From Selenomonas ruminantium AC2024 (GTDB lineage Bacteria; Bacillota; Negativicutes; Selenomonadales; Selenomonadaceae), in assembly GCF_000687995.1 (NCBI RefSeq), contig NZ_JIAC01000001.1, positions 1,054,001 through 1,118,000 of the forward strand: DNA of 64,000 bases, given 5' to 3'. Shown one piece after another: positions 25,720 to 35,233 of this stretch. The position numbers were made by a program, and so were the translations under genes. Each line of letters starts with the position of its first letter. The stretch's first letter is position 1. The notes beneath the pieces were generated by a model. It searched no databases. It was given only the letters and a program-made list of their open reading frames with translations, and was not told the origin of the DNA.

Positions 25720-25926
25720 TTGAGGGTGGAGAAAATAGGATTCATAAAAACACATGGAAAATTGATTACCAATATATTAGTGGTACTTTTAGTGGTGGCA
25801 GCAGTATATACCAAGCTGCAGGAAAACGGTATGGATTCCCTGTTCAAACTGACAGATTTGTACATTCTGGCAGGGGGCATTTTAGGCTTATTGCTGCTTC
25901 GTTTTATCGGTCAGCGTCGGAAATAA
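25720..25926 (+). CDS. Small two-helix membrane protein
   Basis: 68 residues with two hydrophobic segments (about 16-30 and 48-61) separated by a short polar loop, ending in basic residues. No family recognised. The start is uncertain: the TTG at 25720 and the GTG at 25726 lack a clear ribosome site, while GGTGGAG at 25725-25731 points to a later, non-standard start. It precedes the DegS-like kinase by 37 bases and may be co-transcribed, so a role in sensing for that kinase is possible but unproven. Confidence 0.5.
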   Translation: MRVEKIGFIKTHGKLITNILVVLLVVAAVYTKLQENGMDSLFKLTDLYILAGGILGLLLLRFIGQRRK

Positions 25927-25963
25927 CAGCCGCTAGAGGTACGGCGGTGTCAAGGAGGCCAAC

Positions 25964-27241
25964 ATGGCAGACCAGCAGAGTGGGAGCCTCCCCCCGGATA
26001 TGGGGGGGCTGCAGGCACAGTCCCTGAAGAAAATTTTAAGCAACACAATCAGTACCATTGAGGACAACAAGTCACAGATTTTTGAAATCTATGAGACTGC
26101 CCGCTCGGAAGTGGAAAGCAGCCGCAAGCTGTTGGAGGATTTGCGGGAGCAGACCCGGCAGACCATTGAGCGGGTGGACGGACTCTCCAAACAGGAACAG
26201 CAGGAAAAGCAGAAGCTGGTCAAGGTCAGCAGCAATTTCCAGGATTATTCCGAGGAAAAGGTGCGCGAATGCTATGAGTCTGTAAAGAATGTGCAGGTGT
26301 CTCTGGGCGTAGAGCGGGAGAAGGAAGCAAATCTTCGCGCTCAACGTGATAAATTGGAGCTGCGCCTGCGGAATCTGCAGACCATGCTGGCCCAGGCTGA
26401 GCATCTGGCATTGGCTGTGGGTTCGGTACTGTCCTATCTAAGCACTCAGGTAAACGGCGTTATTTGGAAAATTGAGGCGGTACAGAAGGAAAAATTTGTG
26501 GGCGCACGCATCATCAAGGCCCAGGAGGAGGAGCGTTACCGCATCTCCCGGGAAATGCATGATGGCCCGGCACAGGATTTGGCCAATATCATTTTCCAGA
26601 CCTCCATTGCCGAAAAATTGGTGGATTATGACCCGGATGAGGCCAAGCGTACCTTGCAGGAAATGCGTCAGCAGATGCGGGATTGCTTGGGCAGTGTGCG
26701 GGAAGTCATCTTTGATATGCGTCCCATGGCTTTGGATGATTTGGGGCTGGTGGCGGCACTCAATCAGCTGATTGGCCGTCTGGCTTCACGAGGAACTTTG
26801 GCCATTGATTTTTCCATGGATGGCAAGGTTTACGAACTTCCTAAGCATGTAGAAATTGCCATCTTCCGCATTGTGCAGGAGGCATTGAATAATATCTACC
26901 ACCATGCAGATGTCAAACAGGCCAAAGTGCGGCTGCTCTATTCACCGGCGGCAATTTCGGCGCTGATTGAAGACAACGGCAAGGGCTTTGACCCGGATGC
27001 CAAGGAAGAAGCACAGAATGCGGATGAGGACACGGAGGACGTGGTAGAGACCAACCACCATTTCGGCCTTATGGGCATGCGGGAGCGGGCCAAAATCATC
27101 GGGGCAGAACTTAACATTACCTCGGCGATAGGAGAAGGCACGCGGGTGCATCTGCGGGTGCCCTTGCATGAACCTGTGCAGGAAGCCAAGGATGTAAAGG
27201 TGGTCAAGACGCCAGCAAAGAAAAAAGGCAAAGGCAGATGA
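25964..27241 (+). CDS. degS: DegS-like cytoplasmic sensor histidine kinase
   Basis: 425 residues, no membrane segment. A long coiled coil (about 20-150) leads to a HisKA_3 dimerisation domain with the phospho-acceptor H199 in ISREMHDGPAQDL, and an ATPase domain with EDNGKGFD (about 337-344) and FGLMGMRERA (about 365-374). This is the architecture of Bacillus DegS. A lysine-rich tail closes the protein. ATG start with AAGGAGG. No DegU-type response regulator lies nearby, so its partner is encoded elsewhere. The next gene overlaps its stop by 4 bases. Confidence 0.9.
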   Translation: MADQQSGSLPPDMGGLQAQSLKKILSNTISTIEDNKSQIFEIYETARSEVESSRKLLEDLREQTRQTIERVDGLSKQEQQEKQKLVKVSSNFQDYSEEKVRECYESVKNVQVSLGVEREKEANLRAQRDKLELRLRNLQTMLAQAEHLALAVGSVLSYLSTQVNGVIWKIEAVQKEKFVGARIIKAQEEERYRISREMHDGPAQDLANIIFQTSIAEKLVDYDPDEAKRTLQEMRQQMRDCLGSVREVIFDMRPMALDDLGLVAALNQLIGRLASRGTLAIDFSMDGKVYELPKHVEIAIFRIVQEALNNIYHHADVKQAKVRLLYSPAAISALIEDNGKGFDPDAKEEAQNADEDTEDVVETNHHFGLMGMRERAKIIGAELNITSAIGEGTRVHLRVPLHEPVQEAKDVKVVKTPAKKKGKGR

Positions 27242-28701
27242 CAGATACGAAGAACGAATTTCGAGCGCCGGTGGCGGAGGCTATGAAGGCCTACGCGGGA
27301 GACGGCGCTCTCGCATTTCATACACCGGGGCATAAGCAGGGGCTGGGCGCACATCCGCTCCTGCAGGAACTCATTACCCCGCAGGGGCTGCGTGAAGAAG
27401 TTTCTCTGATGGAGGAACTCGATGACCTTCACGAGCCCACCATGTGCATAAAAGAAGCCCAGGAACTTGCGGCAGCGCTCTATGGAGCCGATGCCGCTTA
27501 TTTCATGATTAACGGTACCAGCGGGGCCATTCATGCCATGATTATGGGCACACTGAAGCCCGGCGACAAGGTACTGGTGCCCCGCAATGCGCACCGCTCC
27601 ATGATTGGGGGGCTGATTCTGGCAGGGGTGAGCCCTGTCTTTATCCAGCCCCGTATTGACAAAAAGCTGGGCATTCCCATGGGCCTGCAGCTGGCAGATA
27701 TCGTGGCGGCGGCAGACGAACATCCCGAGGCCAAGGCCTTGCTACTGGTCTATCCCACTTATTATGGGGTGACCATTGACTTGTCAAAAGTGGCCGATTT
27801 CGTCCATAGCCGCAGGATGCTTCTGCTGGTGGACGAGGCCCATGGTCCCCATCTGAAGTTCAGCGACAAGCTGCCTCTGCAGGCCTTGGATGCCGGAGCG
27901 GATATGGCGGCCCAGAGCACCCATAAAATTTTAGGCTCCATGACGCAGACTTCCATCCTGCTGGCCAGAAAAGACCGCATTGATTTGGAACGGGTGCGCT
28001 GTGCGGCAAGCCTGCTGCAGTCCACAAGCCCCAATCAGCTGCTGCTGGCCTCGCTGGACATTGCGCGGCTGCAGATGGCAGAGCAGGGCGAGGAACTGGT
28101 GAACCGGGCCGTAAAGCTCGCGGAAAAACTGCGGCAGGCGGTCAATGCGATTCCGGGGCTCTGGAGCTTCGGGGCAGATTATTTGCCTGCTGGCGAATCG
28201 CTCGACCTGACCAAGGTCACCGTGAGCGTCCGCGGCTTGGGCATTACCGGCGTGCAGGCAGAGTCCATCCTGCGCCATACGTATAAGATACAGTGCGAGC
28301 TTTCCGATGCCTACAACCTGCTCTTTATCATTTCCTATGCGGATACGGAAGCGCAGGTGAAGATTCTGGTGGAAGCCCTGCAGGGATTGGCAGCGCAGTT
28401 CGCAGATGCTGATGAATTGACCCTGCCGGTGGAAATCCCACCGGTGCCTGCTGTGGGCATCCGTCCCCGCGAGGCCTTTTTCGGCGGGCGGGAGACGGTG
28501 GACTTTGAAGAGGCGGCGGGGTTAATTGCCGCCGAGCAGATTATGTTCTATCCGCCGGGGATTCCTATTCTGGCACCGGGGGATGAGATTGAGCCCGAGG
28601 CCCTTTACTATATTCGCACCATGCAGCGGCTGGGGTTGAAAGTTGTGGGCCCCGCAGACAGTACACTGCAAACCATTCAAGTTGTGAGGGATAACCGATG
28701 A
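27238..28701 (+). CDS. Fold-type I PLP-dependent Orn/Lys/Arg decarboxylase (YaaO/SpeA-like)
   Basis: 487 residues of the aminotransferase-fold basic amino-acid decarboxylase family. The N-terminal HTPGHKQG is at 28-35, the PLP aspartate D199 in VDEAHG, and the Schiff-base lysine K230 in STHKILGS. Substrate choice among arginine, lysine and ornithine is not readable; Firmicute members near tmk include Bacillus YaaO, and Bacillus SpeA is an arginine decarboxylase. It is the short form without the wing domain of inducible E. coli enzymes. Overlaps degS and tmk by 4 bases each, so it is translationally coupled on both sides. Confidence 0.9.
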   Translation: MTDTKNEFRAPVAEAMKAYAGDGALAFHTPGHKQGLGAHPLLQELITPQGLREEVSLMEELDDLHEPTMCIKEAQELAAALYGADAAYFMINGTSGAIHAMIMGTLKPGDKVLVPRNAHRSMIGGLILAGVSPVFIQPRIDKKLGIPMGLQLADIVAAADEHPEAKALLLVYPTYYGVTIDLSKVADFVHSRRMLLLVDEAHGPHLKFSDKLPLQALDAGADMAAQSTHKILGSMTQTSILLARKDRIDLERVRCAASLLQSTSPNQLLLASLDIARLQMAEQGEELVNRAVKLAEKLRQAVNAIPGLWSFGADYLPAGESLDLTKVTVSVRGLGITGVQAESILRHTYKIQCELSDAYNLLFIISYADTEAQVKILVEALQGLAAQFADADELTLPVEIPPVPAVGIRPREAFFGGRETVDFEEAAGLIAAEQIMFYPPGIPILAPGDEIEPEALYYIRTMQRLGLKVVGPADSTLQTIQVVRDNR

Positions 28702-29372
28702 AAGGTAAACTGATTATTATAGAAGCAGGGGACGGCAGCGGCAAGGCCACCCAGACCAAGGCGCTCTACGACCATTTGCAGGCAGATGGGCATAGGGTGC
28801 ACCGCATTGAGTTCCCCGATTATAAAGATGATTCTTCGGCGCTCGTGCGCATGTACTTAGGTGGAGCATTTGGGGAAAAGGCGGCAGATGTAAATGCTTA
28901 TGCCGCATCCACCTTCTTTGCGGTAGACCGGTTCGCTTCCTACCAGCGCAAATGGCGGGATTACTACGAAGCCGGGGACATCATTCTGGCTGACCGCTAT
29001 ACCACGAGCAACATGGTGCATCAGGCGGTCAAACTCACGGATAAGACCGAGCGGGAAAATTTTTTGGACTGGCTTTGGGATTTTGAGTTCACCAAGATGG
29101 GCCTGCCTGTGCCGGATAAGGTAATCTTCCTCGATATGGCTCCGGAAGTGGCGGATAAACTCATTGCCGCCCGGGCAGAGGAAACGGCGACTAAGAAGGA
29201 TATTCACGAGCGGGATACGGATTATCTGCACCGCTGTCACAATGCTTATCTGGAACTGGCAGATAAGTATAAATGGGATAAGGTTATCTGCAACGAAGGA
29301 AATAATCCACGGAAAATCGAAGATATCCACAGAGATGTGTATAAACTTGTGGATAAGTTACTAAAAGAGTAA
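28698..29372 (+). CDS. tmk: Thymidylate kinase
   Basis: 224 residues; phosphorylates dTMP to dTDP. The P-loop is GDGSGKATQT at 11-20 (alanine replaces the usual first threonine), the DR(Y/F) motif appears as ADRYTTSN near 97-104, and RAEETATKK near 158-166 forms the LID. The start overlaps the decarboxylase stop by 4 bases, reproducing the yaaO-tmk order of Bacillus. Confidence 0.92.
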   Translation: MKGKLIIIEAGDGSGKATQTKALYDHLQADGHRVHRIEFPDYKDDSSALVRMYLGGAFGEKAADVNAYAASTFFAVDRFASYQRKWRDYYEAGDIILADRYTTSNMVHQAVKLTDKTERENFLDWLWDFEFTKMGLPVPDKVIFLDMAPEVADKLIAARAEETATKKDIHERDTDYLHRCHNAYLELADKYKWDKVICNEGNNPRKIEDIHRDVYKLVDKLLKE

Positions 29373-29382
29373 GGAGTTTTCA

Positions 29383-29940
29383 ATGATAAAGGAAGTTTTG
29401 GTGGTGGAAGGCAAGATGGACGTGGTGGCCATCGACAAGGCTGTGGAAGCTGACTGCATCATCACCGAAGGATTCAATCTGAAAAAACAGGCCCTCAAGA
29501 ATATTGAGCAGGCCTATAAGAAACGCGGCATCATCATTTTGACGGACCCGGATTCGGCTGGCGAGCGGATTCGCTCGTATCTGACCAAGCGGTTCCCAAA
29601 TGCCAAGCACGCCTTTGTGCCTGTGGAGGATGCCACGGATAATGACGATATCGGCATTGAACAGGCCAAGCCCGATGCCATTCGCAAGGCGTTGGAAAAA
29701 GTTCGCACCATGGACTGGGAGCCTACCAACAATTTCAGCGGTGCGGATTTGATTGTCAATGACCTGTCCGGCGCCAATGCTGCCGCCAGCCGCCGGGCAA
29801 AACTCGGAGCCAAGTTAGGTTTGGGCTTTGCCAATGCCAAGACCTTTTTGAAGCGGCTCAATCATTACGGCGTGACCCGGGAAGAATTTGACAAAGCCGT
29901 AGCGGAACTGAATGCAGAAGAAGCGGAGGAAAATAAATGA
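29383..29940 (+). CDS. rnmV: Ribonuclease M5
   Basis: 185 residues; matures 5S rRNA. The N-terminal Toprim domain shows VVEGKMDVVAID at 7-18 with the catalytic glutamate E9, and LTDPDSAGERIR near 50-61. The C-terminal domain matches DUF4093 in length. ATG start with AAGGAG. Its stop overlaps rsmA by 4 bases, the common rnmV-rsmA pairing. Confidence 0.93.
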   Translation: MIKEVLVVEGKMDVVAIDKAVEADCIITEGFNLKKQALKNIEQAYKKRGIIILTDPDSAGERIRSYLTKRFPNAKHAFVPVEDATDNDDIGIEQAKPDAIRKALEKVRTMDWEPTNNFSGADLIVNDLSGANAAASRRAKLGAKLGLGFANAKTFLKRLNHYGVTREEFDKAVAELNAEEAEENK

Positions 29941-30800
29941 GTGATAAAGCCATACAGCCGAAGATTGCCAGCCGGGAGGTAACCACCCATATCCTCAAGG
30001 CTTTCGGACTGCGCATGAGCAAGAAGCTGGGCCAGAACTTTTTGATTGATGGCAGCATCGTGCAGGGTATTGTGGATGCGGCGCAGATTGAAGAAGGCGA
30101 CCGGGTGCTGGAAATCGGCCCCGGCATTGGCACGCTGACTCAGGGGCTGGCTGAAGCTGGTGCTGATGTCACGGCAGTGGAACTCGATAAGAAGCTGCCG
30201 GCGGTTCTTGCCGAAACCCTCAAGGGTTATGACAATGTACGCATTGTGCCCGGGGATATCCTAAAGGTCAACATTCCGGAAATCATGGGCGATAAGCCTT
30301 TCAAGGTAGCGGCTAACCTGCCTTACTATATCACGACGCCGATTCTGATGGCGTTGTTGGAGCGCCATCTGCCCATCACCCATATGGTGACCATGGTGCA
30401 GAAGGAAGTGGCCTTGCGCATGGTGGCCAAACCCGGCGGCAAGGACTACGGCGCCTTGTCGGTAGCCGTGCAGTATTACACCGACCCGGAAATCGTGCTG
30501 GACGTGCCGCCCCGTTCCTTCATCCCTGCTCCGGAAGTGGACAGCGTGGTCATCGCCTGCAAGGTGCGGGAAACGCCTGCGGTACAGGTGCAGGATGAAA
30601 AGATGTTCTTCCGCGTGGTGAAGGCCGCCTTCGGCCAGCGCCGCAAGACTCTGGCCAACGCGCTCAAAGGTGGCGGACTGCCCAAAGAACAGGTGCGCGA
30701 TGCCATGGAACGCGCGGGCATTGACCCGACGCGGCGGGGAGAAACGCTTTCCCTGAATGAATTTGCACAGCTTGCAGATGCGTTTAGTGCGTTAGCTTAA
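29937..30800 (+). CDS. rsmA: 16S rRNA (adenine1518/1519-N6)-dimethyltransferase
   Basis: 287 residues. It dimethylates two adjacent adenines near the 3' end of 16S rRNA during small-subunit assembly. Motifs are KLGQNFLID (about 31-39), LEIGPGIGTLT (about 60-70) for SAM binding and the catalytic ANLPYYITTPI (about 126-136). Ends the degS-decarboxylase-tmk-rnmV-rsmA run, whose members are all overlapped or closely spaced. Hairpin copy E follows 17 bases after the stop. Confidence 0.95.
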   Translation: MSDKAIQPKIASREVTTHILKAFGLRMSKKLGQNFLIDGSIVQGIVDAAQIEEGDRVLEIGPGIGTLTQGLAEAGADVTAVELDKKLPAVLAETLKGYDNVRIVPGDILKVNIPEIMGDKPFKVAANLPYYITTPILMALLERHLPITHMVTMVQKEVALRMVAKPGGKDYGALSVAVQYYTDPEIVLDVPPRSFIPAPEVDSVVIACKVRETPAVQVQDEKMFFRVVKAAFGQRRKTLANALKGGGLPKEQVRDAMERAGIDPTRRGETLSLNEFAQLADAFSALA

Positions 30801-30817
30801 CATCTATATGCTAAGAC

Positions 30818-30899
30818 GCCCGTTGGGGCTGGTAATATTTTCCTTCGCCATAGACAGGCTTGTCAAAAGCTGCGGAAAACATCACCAGCCCCAACGGGC
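30818..30899 (+). repeat. Long-hairpin repeat, copy E
   Basis: Nearly identical to copy B, but with an extra T in the left arm (GCCCGTTGGGG) and a matching extra A in the right arm (CCCCAACGGGC), so pairing is kept. Apex ATAGACAGGCTTGTCAAAAGC. It shares copy B's left flank TATATGCTAAGAC. Confidence 0.92.
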
Positions 30900-31066
30900 T
30901 GTTTTCGGCGTTAATTTGGCATAATGGCCTTAGTATACGAGATAAACGAATAAACTTGCAAAAAATGCCTAACTGCTCTTGCTACTATGCAAAAAATGTT
31001 ATACAATTAAGTTCGTGTATTGTATTAGGAAAAAATAAGCTAATTATAGCAGAAAGCAGGTAGGTT

Positions 31067-32569
31067 ATGGCTGAATCGATTTGGTCCATCCTGCCGCCAG
31101 TTATCACCATTTTACTGGCTTTGTGGACAAAGGAAGTCTACATGTCCCTGATTATCGGTATCTTCTCGGGTGCCATGCTCTTTACGGGGGGCAACTTCTT
31201 GGAATCCACGCTGACCATGTTTAAGGTTATGGCGGACAAGGTGGGCGGCAATGTCAACATCTTGGTATTTTTGGTAATCTTAGGTATTTTAGTGGCGGCA
31301 ATTACCCGCAGCGGTGCTACCAGCGCCTATGGTGACTGGGCAGCCCGCACGATTAAGGGCAAGCGTCAGGCATCTCTCATTACGGCGCTTTTGGGGCTGG
31401 TCATTTTTATTGATGATTACTTCAACTGCCTGACTGTAGGTACGGTTATGCGCCCGGTGACGGATAAATTCAAGATTTCCCGCGCAAAGCTGGCCTACAT
31501 CATCGATGCTATGGCAGCACCTATCTGCATTATTGCGCCGGTGTCGAGCTGGGCGGCGGCTGTTGGTTCTTCTCTGCCGGAAGGCTCGGAGATTGATGGG
31601 TTCTCCCTCTTTATCCAGACGATTCCCTTCAATCTCTATGCCTGGCTGACGCTTATCTTCCTGTTCTTCATCATTTGGACGGGCAAGGACTTCGGCGCGA
31701 TGGCGCATGACGTTAAGCGCAGCAATGAAAATTTTGAGATTCCCAAGGAATATCAGGGAAATGGCGAAGTACACAAAGACCAGCAGGGTAATGGCAAGAT
31801 TATCGACCTGATTCTGCCGCTCCTGGTGCTGATTGTTGCCTGCGTTTATGGCATGCTCTACACCGGCGGAATTCACGAGGGCAAGAGCATCGCTGATGCT
31901 TTTGCAGATTGCGATTCTTCCAAGTCTTTGGTGTTGGGCTCCTTTATCGCTTTCGTCTTTACGGGCCTGCTCTACCTGCCTCGCAAGGTCATTTCCTTCA
32001 ATGCCTTCTGTGACAGTTTCGGCTGGGGCTTCAAGGCCATGACGCCGGCCATCTTTATTCTCTGCCTTGCCTGGACGCTTTCGGGTATTTGCAGTGACAA
32101 GTATCTGAACTTGGGCGGCTTTGTCGGTGGCATCGTCAGCGCGAATGCGACACTTATCATGCTGCTGCCGCCGATTTTCTTCCTTGTGGCCATTGGTCTG
32201 GCCTTTGCGACCGGCACGAGCTGGGGAACTTTCGGTATTCTGATTCCCATTGCGGTTGCTGTTGTAGGTAGTGACCCGCAGATGCTGACCATCTGTGTGG
32301 CGGCTATCCTCTCCGGTGCTGTGGGCGGCGACCATGCTTCACCGATTTCCGATACCACGATATTGGCGTCGGCCGGTGCCCAGTGTGACCATTTAGACCA
32401 TGTGAGCACTCAGCTGCCTTACGTGATGACGGTAGCCGCCTGCTCGCTTATCGGCTATGTGGTGGACGGTTTTACCGGCAATGGCTGGATGGGCTTAGGT
32501 GCGGCGCTGGCATGCCTGCTCGCAGCTATGACGGTTATTTCCAGTAAAGTAAAATCATTAGATAAATAA
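31067..32569 (+). CDS. nhaC: NhaC-family Na+/H+ antiporter
   Basis: 500 residues with 11-12 membrane helices. The family signatures are FIDDYFNCLTVGTVMRP (about 109-125) and the C-terminal GDHASPISDTTILAS (about 422-436). It exchanges sodium for protons, or a related organic ion pair in some members, at the inner membrane. ATG start with AAGCAGG. Monocistronic: hairpin E lies upstream and a strong terminator follows. Confidence 0.88.
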   Translation: MAESIWSILPPVITILLALWTKEVYMSLIIGIFSGAMLFTGGNFLESTLTMFKVMADKVGGNVNILVFLVILGILVAAITRSGATSAYGDWAARTIKGKRQASLITALLGLVIFIDDYFNCLTVGTVMRPVTDKFKISRAKLAYIIDAMAAPICIIAPVSSWAAAVGSSLPEGSEIDGFSLFIQTIPFNLYAWLTLIFLFFIIWTGKDFGAMAHDVKRSNENFEIPKEYQGNGEVHKDQQGNGKIIDLILPLLVLIVACVYGMLYTGGIHEGKSIADAFADCDSSKSLVLGSFIAFVFTGLLYLPRKVISFNAFCDSFGWGFKAMTPAIFILCLAWTLSGICSDKYLNLGGFVGGIVSANATLIMLLPPIFFLVAIGLAFATGTSWGTFGILIPIAVAVVGSDPQMLTICVAAILSGAVGGDHASPISDTTILASAGAQCDHLDHVSTQLPYVMTVAACSLIGYVVDGFTGNGWMGLGAALACLLAAMTVISSKVKSLDK

Positions 32570-32577
32570 TGTGCCAG

Positions 32578-32613
32578 ATAGCAGTGAAGCTTGTCGTTCA
32601 CTGCTATTTTTTG
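32578..32613 (+). terminator. Terminator of nhaC
   Basis: ATAGCAGTGAA (32578-32588) pairs perfectly with TTCACTGCTAT (32597-32607); an 8-nt loop, then T-tract. Confidence 0.88.
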
Positions 32614-32646
32614 TGGGCAGAAAAATGGAGTCATTGACAGAGTTTC

Positions 32647-32675
32647 TTGACAAATTTAATAATTTGTATTAATAT
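32647..32675 (+). promoter_or_regulatory. Promoter of the riboswitch-mut transcript
   Basis: A consensus TTGACA (32647-32652), 17 bp, then TAATAT (32670-32675). Transcription would begin near 32682, just before the cobalamin riboswitch. Confidence 0.85.
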
Positions 32676-32698
32676 TGGCATTAGATTTGAATATATTT

Positions 32699-32862
32699 GG
32701 GAACAGGTGTCCTACGGACTTAATAGGGAATCCGGTATAAGCCGGAGCGGTCCCGCCACTGTAAGGTGGAGTCCTGCATCATTTTGTCACTGGGGTAGAT
32801 AAGCGTACCTTGGGAAGGCGATGCAGGATGATGAAACCGAGCCAGGAGAACTGCCTGTTCTG
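32699..32862 (+). ncRNA. Cobalamin (B12) riboswitch
   Basis: The conserved blocks of the class are in order: AACAGGTG at the 5' end, TAATAGGGAATCCGGT, GCGGTCCCGCCACTGTAA, GAAGGCGATG, and the B12 box GAGCCAGGAGAACTGCCTG, closed by pairing of GAACAGG with CCTGTTC. It is the adenosylcobalamin-binding aptamer leading mutA. It is followed by a hairpin ACTCTGA-tt-TCAGAGT (32874-32889) and a terminator just before mutA, so control is probably at transcription termination. Confidence 0.93.
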
Positions 32863-32984
32863 ACATCACCGTGACTCTGATTTCAGAGTTGTGCCTGCGA
32901 GCGATGGGTAGGGGATTGAATCTAGCGTGGGGTATTCAGATACCGGCGGTTTTTTACTGTGGGTCTGTTTGGCACGATTATTAG

Positions 32985-33026
32985 ACGGCAATCTTTTTGC
33001 ATTCGCGAAAAGGTTGCCGTTTTTTG
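32985..33026 (+). terminator. Riboswitch-linked terminator before mutA
   Basis: ACGGCAATCTTTT (32985-32997) pairs with AAAAGGTTGCCGT (33008-33020), one G-U pair, followed by six T residues, 33 bases before the mutA start. It is in the leader, not after a gene, so it is the likely expression platform. Confidence 0.8.
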
Positions 33027-33058
33027 TGTGTTTACCCCGAAAAAGAGGAGGCTGTGCT

Positions 33059-35233
33059 ATGAGTAACGAAACCGGTGGCGAGCTGGACCTGCAGGCCATT
33101 TTGAAAAAGGCCGAACAGCAGACAGACTTTCCCGATGTTCCCTTGGACGAGTTTACCCCGCCCACTTATGAGGAGTGGAAGGAAGCCTGTATCGCCCTCT
33201 TGAAGGGAGCCCCCTTCGAGAAGAAAATGTACACCAAAACTTATGAGGGCATCACCTTCGACCCTATGTATTTCCGTAGGGATACCGAAGACATCCTGCC
33301 CAAAGATTCTTTCCCCGGCATGGATGATTTCCTGCGCGGGGCCCAGCCCAGCGGTTATTTGGGTAAGCCTTGGGGCATAGCGCAGGTCTGTGATGAAACC
33401 ATGCCTGCTGAGAACAATGAACTCCTGCGCCATGAACAGGAGAAAGGTTCCACCATCTATCATATCAAGCTGGACAGTGCGAGCTTGAAGGCACAGGATG
33501 TGCGCACGGCAGCAGCCCCCGGGGATGAGGGCGTGTCAGTGACCACGCTGGATGATATGCACACCCTGCTGAATGGCTTGAAGCTGGATAAATATCCTCT
33601 GTATCTCTATGCCGGTGAGTCGGCACTTCCCATGTTGTCGCTGTTTGCCGGGGCCCTCAAAGCCTCCGGCCAGGATTTGGCGAAAGTGCGGGGCATCGTT
33701 GGCGCTGACCCCTTGGGGGAATTGACGGCTGTTGGCAAAAACAGCAAGGCCGTTTCGAGTCTCTATGATGAAATGGCCAAATGTGCGCAGTGGGCCGTGA
33801 AGAATGCACCGGGTCTGAAGACTGTCTTTGTGCGCAGTGATGTGTACAGCCGGGGCGGGGCAAATGATGTGCAGGAGTCGGCCTATACGCTGGCCACGGC
33901 GGTAGCCTATCTCAGAGCGATGTTGGAACGAGGCCTGACCATTGAGGAGGCTGCGGGTCAGATTATGTTCGGCTTCTCCATGGGCGCCAACTTCTTCCTG
34001 CAGATTGCCAAACTGCGTGCTCTGCGGCCGCTTTGGGCACAGATTGTGGAAGCCTTCGGCGGTAGCAAGGAAGCGCAGCGCATGCATATCCATGCAAGAC
34101 CGGCACTGTTCTTCAAGACTGTCTATGACCCGTATGTCAATATGCTCCGCAATACCACGGAGATTTTCTCCGGTGTCGTGGGCGGTGTAGATTCCTTTGA
34201 AAGTTCGCCTTTTGATGAACCCATCCGCAAGGGGGATGAATTCTCCCGCCGTATTGCGCGGAACGTGCAGATTATTCTGCAGGAGGAATTCGGCCTGTTG
34301 CAGCCCATTGACCCCGCAGGCGGTTCCTGGGCAGTAGAAACGCTCACGAAGCAGATGAAGGAAAAAATTTGGGCAGAGTTCCAGGTTATCGAGGGCAAGG
34401 GCGGCATGCTCGCCGCTTTGCAGGAAGGTTATCCGCAGAGCGAGATTGCAGCCATCCTCGCCTCCCGCTTCAAGGCTTCGGAAACCCGCAAGGACCGCAT
34501 TGTAGGCAACAATATGTATCCGAATATGACGGAAACTTTGCTCGACCCGCGGCCTGAAGATATGGCAGAGAACAAGAAACAGCGCACGGCGCAGGTAGAG
34601 GAATACCTGGCGGATATGGATGAAGCCTTTAAGGCGGAAAAACTTGCCGCGCTGAAAACTGCTATGAGTGTTGAAACGGCTATAGAAGCGGCACAAGCCG
34701 GGGCAACCACGGCAGAAATTGCTGCTGCCTTTGCCGCAGCGGCCAGTGAGGAAGTAACGGCTATTGCACCGCATCGCTGGAGTGAACGCTTTGAAGCCCT
34801 GCGCAAGACGACGGAGGATTACAAGGCTGAGCACAATGACAATGTCAAAATCTTCCTGGCCAATATGGGGCCCATTCCGCAGCATAAGGCCAGAGCAGAT
34901 TTCACCACGGGATTCCTGCAGGTTGGCGCATTTGAAGTGCTGACCAATAACGGCTTCCCCACGGTGGATGAAGCCGCGCAGGCCGCCAAGGAATCCGGAG
35001 CGGATGCGGTGGTTATCTGCTCCACGGATGCAACCTATCCCGAAATCGTGCCGGAGCTGGCACCGAAACTTCATGAGGCACTGCCCAATGCTACGGTATT
35101 CCTGGCCGGGGCAGCACCGAAAGAATTGCTGGATACTTACAATGAAGCAGGCATTGATGAATATATTTCCGTCAAGGCCAACTGCTATAAAATCCTGCAG
35201 CTCCTGCAGCAGAAGAAAGGGATGATTGCATAA
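33059..35233 (+). CDS. mutA: Methylmalonyl-CoA mutase small (beta) subunit
   Basis: 724 residues from the ATG at 33059 with GAGGAGG upstream; the open frame reaches back to 32927 but that would overlap the leader terminator. MutA is the non-catalytic partner of MutB, needed for the heterodimer. It has the mutase barrel (about 30-560) with [20 protein letters not shown] near 305-324, and a C-terminal B12-type fold that lacks the DxHxxG cobalt-ligand motif ([10 protein letters not shown] near 605), as is normal for this subunit. It abuts mutB: its TAA ends where the mutB ATG begins. Confidence 0.95.
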   Translation: MSNETGGELDLQAILKKAEQQTDFPDVPLDEFTPPTYEEWKEACIALLKGAPFEKKMYTKTYEGITFDPMYFRRDTEDILPKDSFPGMDDFLRGAQPSGYLGKPWGIAQVCDETMPAENNELLRHEQEKGSTIYHIKLDSASLKAQDVRTAAAPGDEGVSVTTLDDMHTLLNGLKLDKYPLYLYAGESALPMLSLFAGALKASGQDLAKVRGIVGADPLGELTAVGKNSKAVSSLYDEMAKCAQWAVKNAPGLKTVFVRSDVYSRGGANDVQESAYTLATAVAYLRAMLERGLTIEEAAGQIMFGFSMGANFFLQIAKLRALRPLWAQIVEAFGGSKEAQRMHIHARPALFFKTVYDPYVNMLRNTTEIFSGVVGGVDSFESSPFDEPIRKGDEFSRRIARNVQIILQEEFGLLQPIDPAGGSWAVETLTKQMKEKIWAEFQVIEGKGGMLAALQEGYPQSEIAAILASRFKASETRKDRIVGNNMYPNMTETLLDPRPEDMAENKKQRTAQVEEYLADMDEAFKAEKLAALKTAMSVETAIEAAQAGATTAEIAAAFAAAASEEVTAIAPHRWSERFEALRKTTEDYKAEHNDNVKIFLANMGPIPQHKARADFTTGFLQVGAFEVLTNNGFPTVDEAAQAAKESGADAVVICSTDATYPEIVPELAPKLHEALPNATVFLAGAAPKELLDTYNEAGIDEYISVKANCYKILQLLQQKKGMIA

